Shown here: positions 59,975-64,000 of the stretch, piece after piece
Position numbering within the stretch: position 1 is the first letter of the stretch
Layout: every line of letters begins with the position of its first letter
NCBI RefSeq assembly: GCF_002939865.1
Contig: NZ_MDEE01000022.1
Coordinates: forward strand, 19,222 to 83,221
Length of the DNA: 64,000 nucleotides
Direction of reading: 5' to 3'
Source: Xanthomonas dyei
GTDB lineage: Bacteria > Pseudomonadota > Gammaproteobacteria > Xanthomonadales > Xanthomonadaceae
Translations under genes and position numbers: made by a program
The notes under the pieces: generated by a model
Database searches by the model: none
What the model was told of the DNA's origin: nothing
The model's input: the letters and a program-made list of their open reading frames with translations, nothing else

Positions 59975-60736
59975 CTACGGCGTGCTCCTGCAGGCGGGTA
60001 GGGAGGCGGGCGCGTCGAACGTGGCCAGATGGCCGCGCAGCGCGCGTTGAATCAGGGCGCGATCTTCGCCGGCGAGCAGCCAGCGCAGATCCGGTTGTTG
60101 CAGCCAGTGCGCGCGTTGCGCATCGGTGCGTGGATTGGGGCAGAACGGCACATCGGCGGCGCGGCAGTGCGCATGCAGCTGCAGCAGCAACTCCCAGACC
60201 TGCGGATGCGTGGGCTGCGGGCCCAGGCCCAGGTCCAGTGCAAGATCGAGCGCGCCTTCCATCACCAGGGCCACGCCGGGCACAGCGAGCATCTCCGGAA
60301 GCGCGGCAACGCCGGCAGCGCTCTCGATCATCGGCACGATGCGGATATCGCGGTTGGCCTTGGCGATATACGTGGGCAGATCGACGTTGCCGAAGCCGGT
60401 GACGCGGCCGCCGGTGATCCCGCGCCGGCCCAGCGGCGGGAACCGCGCCGCGGCGACGGCGCGCGCCATCTGCTGCGCCGATTCGGCACGCGGCACCACG
60501 ATGCCGCGCGCGCCGGCATCGAGCACCAGGCCGATCAGTTTGTCGTCCACCTCCGGCACCCGCACCCACGCCTCGCAGCCAGACAGCTCACAGGCGCGGA
60601 TCGCGTGTTCTAGCTCGTCCGGCGCGCGCAGCACGTGCTCCAGGTCCAGCACCACAAACCCATAGCCAATGCGGCCCAGCAGCTCGCACAGCTGCACGCT
60701 GGGCAATGCATTCAGAACGCCAACCGCATACGCCAT
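59975..60736 (-). CDS. HpcH/HpaI aldolase-family protein, SbnG-like citrate synthase candidate
   Basis: A 253-aa TIM-barrel protein of the HpcH/HpaI class II aldolase family. Conserved elements: FVVLDLEH near residue 30, WVRVPE (substrate Arg), GARGIVVPRAESAQQ, MIESAAGV with the metal Glu, and VMEGALDLALDLG with the metal Asp. SbnG of staphyloferrin B loci is such a protein acting as a siderophore-dedicated citrate synthase, and citrate is the core of vibrioferrin-type siderophores. It is the first gene after the Fur box. The N-terminus looks short: about 10 family residues are found in another frame from the ATG at 60767 (see findings). Confidence 0.8.
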   Translation of the reverse strand: MAYAVGVLNALPSVQLCELLGRIGYGFVVLDLEHVLRAPDELEHAIRACELSGCEAWVRVPEVDDKLIGLVLDAGARGIVVPRAESAQQMARAVAAARFPPLGRRGITGGRVTGFGNVDLPTYIAKANRDIRIVPMIESAAGVAALPEMLAVPGVALVMEGALDLALDLGLGPQPTHPQVWELLLQLHAHCRAADVPFCPNPRTDAQRAHWLQQPDLRWLLAGEDRALIQRALRGHLATFDAPASLPACRSTP

Positions 60737-60777
60737 GGAAGAGGCTGCCAAGGAAACGGGCGCTCATCCTGCTCTTG

Positions 60778-60796
60778 ATGGGAATGATTATCAAGT
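60778..60796 (-). promoter_or_regulatory. Fur box of the siderophore operon
   Basis: On the minus strand the core TGATAATCATT matches the central 11 bases of the 19-bp Fur consensus (GATAATGATAATCATTATC). It lies about 40-60 bp upstream of the SbnG-like gene, consistent with iron repression of the whole locus. Confidence 0.75.
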
Positions 60797-61181
60797 GTGT
60801 TGGGTGGTTACTTTTCGTGACTAGGACACTTGCGCCCGTTGCCATTGTCCCTAGCCCCACGATGCAGAGAGGCTGAAGATCAGCGCTTCTGGCGCCGGTT
60901 GAACCCAGGCAGATGCGCTCTATTCGTTGGGTAGTGTGGCATCGCCATACACGAGTGGCAGCATGATTTAACTGTAGCAATCGGTTTGAGTGTTGCGAGT
61001 TCTGAGCCTATCGCCATGGTTTGCGTTTTCCAGCCAAACGTCACGTGGATGAATGCATTCCGTGTGTTGGAGGTATAACGCATGTGTAATTGATGCCGAA
61101 AAGACCTCAGGAAAGACGTAATAGTTAGTGAATCTTGCGTGCTCCATGGAAGCGGCGTAGGCTCCCGTGAAAGGATGCTGA
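60797..61181. other. Intergenic region of 385 bp, lower GC, no convincing gene
   Basis: The region lies between the divergent siderophore operon and the lipoprotein gene. A minus-strand frame (60968-61276) overlaps the lipoprotein start and has no recognisable domain. The Shine-Dalgarno AAAGGA for the next gene is at 61170-61175. Confidence 0.5.
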
Positions 61182-61853
61182 TTGGCGAAAAACACCATGT
61201 GTCGCAACTTCGGCTTATTGCTTTGCGTATCCCTCGCCATGACATTGGGCGCTTGCGGTTTAAAGGAGACGAGCATGCAGTCACAGGATAAGCAGGTGAG
61301 TGACGCCGAAGGGGATCCTGTCTACCGTAAGAATCCGCATCCCAAGCAGGCCTATCGGATTACGATGACTATCAATGATGCGCCGGGGTCGTTTGAGCAG
61401 GTGTTAGGTAAAGCGTTCTACGATATGACGAACCGCGATCAGTGCGCGCCTTTCGATGAGTCGTTAGGTATGTCTACAAAGCCAAAAGAGCATGCAATAC
61501 CCATTGTTTTTCAGAAGATCAATAGCACGGCCTACGCTGCGATAGTTTATGCGGATGGCATGGTTGATGCTGACTACTACGGCAAGGGTGTCTGCCATTG
61601 GGAGTTTGGAGGTCTCGGCGTTTCCCTAAAAGCAACAGGCAGTAAGGTGGAAACGGCCTTCTCGCCTAGTCTGGAAAAAGAGTATTTTTATAAAGATAAG
61701 TCCAAAAAGATATTTTTTTGGTCAGGCGGATATCCCAGGAGTAAGCTGGAAGGTTACGTCGACTTTGGTGAAGGGGTTGCTGAAAAATATGCAGAGCCAA
61801 ATAGAAGTGACTTGTTTCTCATAACTCTCAACGCAGAGAGGGTTGCCCCGTGA
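61182..61853 (+). CDS. Lipoprotein, probable immunity protein of the adjacent lipase
   Basis: A 223-aa lipoprotein with a lipobox MTLGAC (Cys25). The start is a TTG at 61182, supported by AAAGGA six nt upstream; the ATG at 61197 would be too far from it. The mature domain has no family I recognise, and it contains several Lys/Tyr-rich stretches (EKEYFYKDKSKKIFF). Base composition is clearly lower in GC than the genes to the left. It overlaps the start of a lipase-like gene, the layout seen for Xanthomonas antibacterial type IV secretion effectors whose immunity partners are periplasmic lipoproteins. That role is inference. Confidence 0.72.
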   Translation: MAKNTMCRNFGLLLCVSLAMTLGACGLKETSMQSQDKQVSDAEGDPVYRKNPHPKQAYRITMTINDAPGSFEQVLGKAFYDMTNRDQCAPFDESLGMSTKPKEHAIPIVFQKINSTAYAAIVYADGMVDADYYGKGVCHWEFGGLGVSLKATGSKVETAFSPSLEKEYFYKDKSKKIFFWSGGYPRSKLEGYVDFGEGVAEKYAEPNRSDLFLITLNAERVAP

Positions 61854-63163
61854 GTCTCACTAGTCAGCAGTATGCCGCGCTGACGCGCGATGCATATGAC
61901 AAGCCTGAAGATACCGGAGAGCGAAGCGCTGTTGTAGATATTGGCGGTTTGCCTGTCCGACGTCTGCAATAAGTGGACAAGCCGTCAGGCTACCAAGGCT
62001 TGATCTACGAGAGAGTCGATACCGGTGAAATGGTAGTTGTCCACCGAGGAAGCGAATTCGATCGCCAGCCCATCCTGGACGGCGCACTCGCCGACGGTGG
62101 AATGGTCGCGACTCGTCACAATGCGCAGATAGCAGATGCCATCGCTTTTACTCAGGGCGCCTTGAACCGTGCAGAACAAAAGCATCTCAGTACCGGCCAG
62201 CCAGCGCCCGATGTGACGGTTGCTGGTCACTCGCTCGGCGGCAATTTGGCGCAGGTCACCGCGCATCACTTCGGCCTCAAGGGCCAGACCTTCGACGCCT
62301 ACGGTGCGGTCAGTCTGGATAGGCGGATTCCGGAAGGTGGCAATGACCTCATCAATCACGTGATGGCCGGCGATGCGGTCAGTGCTGCCAGCCGGCACTA
62401 CGGGCGGGTCGAGATCTATGCCACGCCGAATGAAATCGCTACGCTGAAAAAGTCCGATTACGCCAACGACAACAGTGTGCTGGACGCGCGCGATCCCTTG
62501 TCTGCTGCAGTCAGGTTGGGCGAGTCGCACCGCATGCACAACTTTCTTCCGGTCGATGGCGCAGGCAAGCCAGATCGCTCCGTGCTGGAAGACCCGACAA
62601 CACAGCAGCTGGCACGGCAATACGCGCCGATGATCGCAAAGTATCGCGATGACGTAGAAGCGCTGCGCTCAGGGTTGACGTTGTATTCGCGAGGCGTGCC
62701 GGGGCTTGCCCGCGATGGAGTTGATCACCTGCGCGGTCCGGTGGAGCCGGGTGTTGGGCGCCGGGAAATGGAGGCGCCGAGCTGGCAGCAGCAGATGCAG
62801 GAGTTTCAGCGCGACCGCGAGCGCAGCCATGCACCGCAGGCATGGCAGGTTCCGCTGAGGGAAGACGTGCAAGTTGATCGAGCGGTAGCACCGCAGGGTA
62901 GCGGTGCTCCATCGGTGCGGGAAGATCCAGGCGCGTTCTTGGACCGCATGTTGGCCGCTGCGCAAAGCGGTGATCGCGACCAGTTCCGGCAGATGACCCA
63001 GGTATTGGCCAGCGAGCCGCCCGGCCGTGCGCTACGCGCCGAAGCCGTCGAGGCGGTGAATCAGCAGGAACAGCAGGCCGCGCAGCAAGCGATGCAGGCG
63101 CAGCGGCAGCAGGCAGAGGCACAACAGCAGCAAACAATGCGCGTCGGCGCGCGCAGCCTGTAG
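61850..63163 (+). pseudogene. Lipase-like (GHSLGG) effector interrupted by an in-frame TAA
   Basis: From the GTG at 61850 (overlapping the lipoprotein stop, GAGAGG upstream) the frame runs 40 codons and hits TAA at 61970-61972. It then continues without shift for 397 codons from an immediate GTG. The whole would be 437 aa: an N-terminal opening (SLTSQQYAALTRDAYDKPED), an alpha/beta-hydrolase core with VVVHRGSEFDR and nucleophile elbow VAGHSLGGNLAQ, and a C-terminal region ending in a Gln-rich tail. I did not see the canonical XVIPCD secretion-domain motifs, so secretion by the type IV system is not shown. Translation might restart at the GTG after the TAA. Confidence 0.72.
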
Positions 63164-63192
63164 TCGTCATCAGGAGAGAGGCAGGACGCACG

Positions 63193-63762
63193 ATGAACGC
63201 ACAAGATCCGCTGGCGCTGGTTAGCAAGGCAGCCTCGCTCATGGAGCAGTTCGAGCGCCGATGCATCGAACTGGAACAGCAGCAGAACCGCCTCGCGCAA
63301 CAGCTGGAGCACGTTGCGCAGTCGCTGCCTGGCGTGATGACCCGGTCGGCGGAACAGACGCTGCAGCGCGTGCCCGACACCTTGATTCGCAGCATGCAGC
63401 AAGGAATGGAGCAACCCGTCGCCGGTTTCGAGAAGCGGCTGCAGCAGGCTGGCAGCTTGATCGGTGAAGGCGCGCAGTCCTTGTCCGATCAACTCAGACG
63501 CATCGAGCGCGGGCAGCGCGTGTTGTTGTTGAAGGGTGCGGCCGTCGTTATCGGGAGCCTGCTGCTAGTACTGGCTGGTGGCGGATGGTTGCTGACCCAG
63601 TATCGCGATGAGATTCGTGACAATCAGTTGCGTGCCGAATTACTGCGCGCCTACAACGCAGCCGATGTCACCCTATGCGACGGCAGGCTCTGCGCCAATG
63701 TCGAGACCAAGGGCGCAGCCTATGGTGACCGACGGCAATATCGGCCAGTAAGGCCGCGCTGA
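63193..63762 (+). CDS. Coiled-coil, single-membrane-span protein of the effector module
   Basis: A 189-aa protein with a predicted coiled coil rich in Gln and Leu (about 15-45), a second helical stretch (about 80-108), one membrane segment (about 111-134, AAVVIGSLLLVLAGGGWLL) and a C-terminal part with two Cys (LCDGRLC) and the end RRQYRPVRP. The family is not recognised. It begins 29 nt after the lipase stop with a GGAGAGAGGC site about 8 nt before the ATG, so it is co-transcribed. A role in effector handling or membrane association is possible but not shown. Confidence 0.75.
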   Translation: MNAQDPLALVSKAASLMEQFERRCIELEQQQNRLAQQLEHVAQSLPGVMTRSAEQTLQRVPDTLIRSMQQGMEQPVAGFEKRLQQAGSLIGEGAQSLSDQLRRIERGQRVLLLKGAAVVIGSLLLVLAGGGWLLTQYRDEIRDNQLRAELLRAYNAADVTLCDGRLCANVETKGAAYGDRRQYRPVRPR

Positions 63763-63910
63763 GATCCTGCGTGACTCACCAGTTCGCCGGCACCACCACT
63801 CATCCTGCAAATTCGTCGGACGCAGCGAGTGCCAGCCTGTCCGACATCCACTCCTGCAGTAGGCCGGTGCAGCGGCTGGAGTTTCGCCCCGGGGTAGCTG
63901 CCGCCTGTAT

Positions 63911-64000
63911 CTAGGGAACCTCTGAACAAAGCACGGCAGATGCGCGACACTACCCGCCTCGTGTTGAGGAATCATCCATGCAACTGACGTTCGGCGACGC
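63911..64000 (+). mobile_element. Left end of an IS5-type insertion sequence
   Basis: From about 63915 the sequence GGAACCTCTGAACAAAGC looks like a left terminal inverted repeat of Xanthomonas IS5-group elements, preceded by CTAG (63911-63914), a possible target duplication. The element runs off the right edge, so its other end and the duplication cannot be checked. Confidence 0.7.
63978..64000 (+). CDS. IS5-family transposase, first codons only
   Basis: Only eight codons (MQLTFGDA, last one incomplete) are in the window. This opening and the preceding GAGGAATCATCC leader match the start I recall for Xanthomonas IS5-family transposases (DDE type). Confidence 0.7.

Noticed and set aside
60968..61276. 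Minus-strand frame of 102 codons before the lipoprotein gene
   Set aside because: Overlaps the supported TTG start and Shine-Dalgarno of the lipoprotein gene and has no recognisable domain or ribosome-binding site; a remnant of an older gene cannot be excluded.

Overview
The window is a GC-rich chromosomal segment, most likely from a Xanthomonas species. The evidence is a xanthoferrin (vibrioferrin-type) siderophore cluster with its TonB receptor, a B12-riboswitch-driven btuB/cob operon, an otsB-GH15-otsA trehalose cluster, several large TonB-dependent receptors, GTAG-type extragenic palindromes, a lipoprotein/lipase pair resembling Xanthomonas antibacterial effector/immunity genes, and an IS5-type transposase start at the right edge. 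No rRNA, tRNA or CRISPR array was seen. All protein names are read from motifs and family knowledge; no database search was run.

Layout. 1-3 kb: start of bamD (minus), then rluD, pgeF, a DUF4166 gene and a DCC thiol oxidoreductase gene. 3-9 kb: a REP-like palindrome pair, a PAS-containing chemotaxis receptor (minus) and the membrane glucose dehydrogenase gcd with a clear terminator. 9.2-13.2 kb: trehalose operon otsB, GH15 hydrolase, otsA (minus). 13.4-23.5 kb: a TonB receptor, a DUF3574 lipoprotein, a DUF4432 protein, an NCS2-like permease overlapping an LprI-like protein, a DUF3014 protein, a GST and a GIY-YIG protein. 23.8-31.1 kb: an organosulfur-type uptake and oxidation cluster (TonB receptor interrupted by an amber codon, flavin monooxygenase, aldo/keto reductase, SsuA/C/B). 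31.3-36.4 kb: clpB behind a sigma-32-like promoter, a DUF6624-like gene and metY. 36.4-37.3 kb: non-coding region with a dispersed inverted-repeat element and a 112-bp cloverleaf-like palindrome.

37.3-48 kb: cobalamin riboswitch, btuB, two tandem BtuM-like membrane proteins, then cobO, cbiB, cobD, cobQ, cobU, cobT, cobC and cobS, almost all overlapping or abutting. This looks like a capture-and-finish pathway: late adenosylation, amidation, side-chain and nucleotide-loop steps are present but no corrin-ring genes. 48-50 kb: an AraC/GyrI regulator and an uncharacterised membrane-anchored protein. 50.3-60.7 kb (minus): a Fur-box-preceded siderophore locus running from an SbnG-like aldolase/citrate synthase through receptor xsuA to xssA, xssB, xssC, xssD and xssE.

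60.8-64 kb: a lower-GC accessory module with a lipoprotein (likely immunity), a lipase-like effector interrupted by an in-frame TAA, a coiled-coil membrane protein, and the left end of an insertion sequence. Three genes here look damaged (the TonB receptor at 23.8 kb, the lipase at 61.9 kb, and the N-terminus of the SbnG-like gene at 60.7 kb), which suggests either real pseudogenization or sequencing errors.
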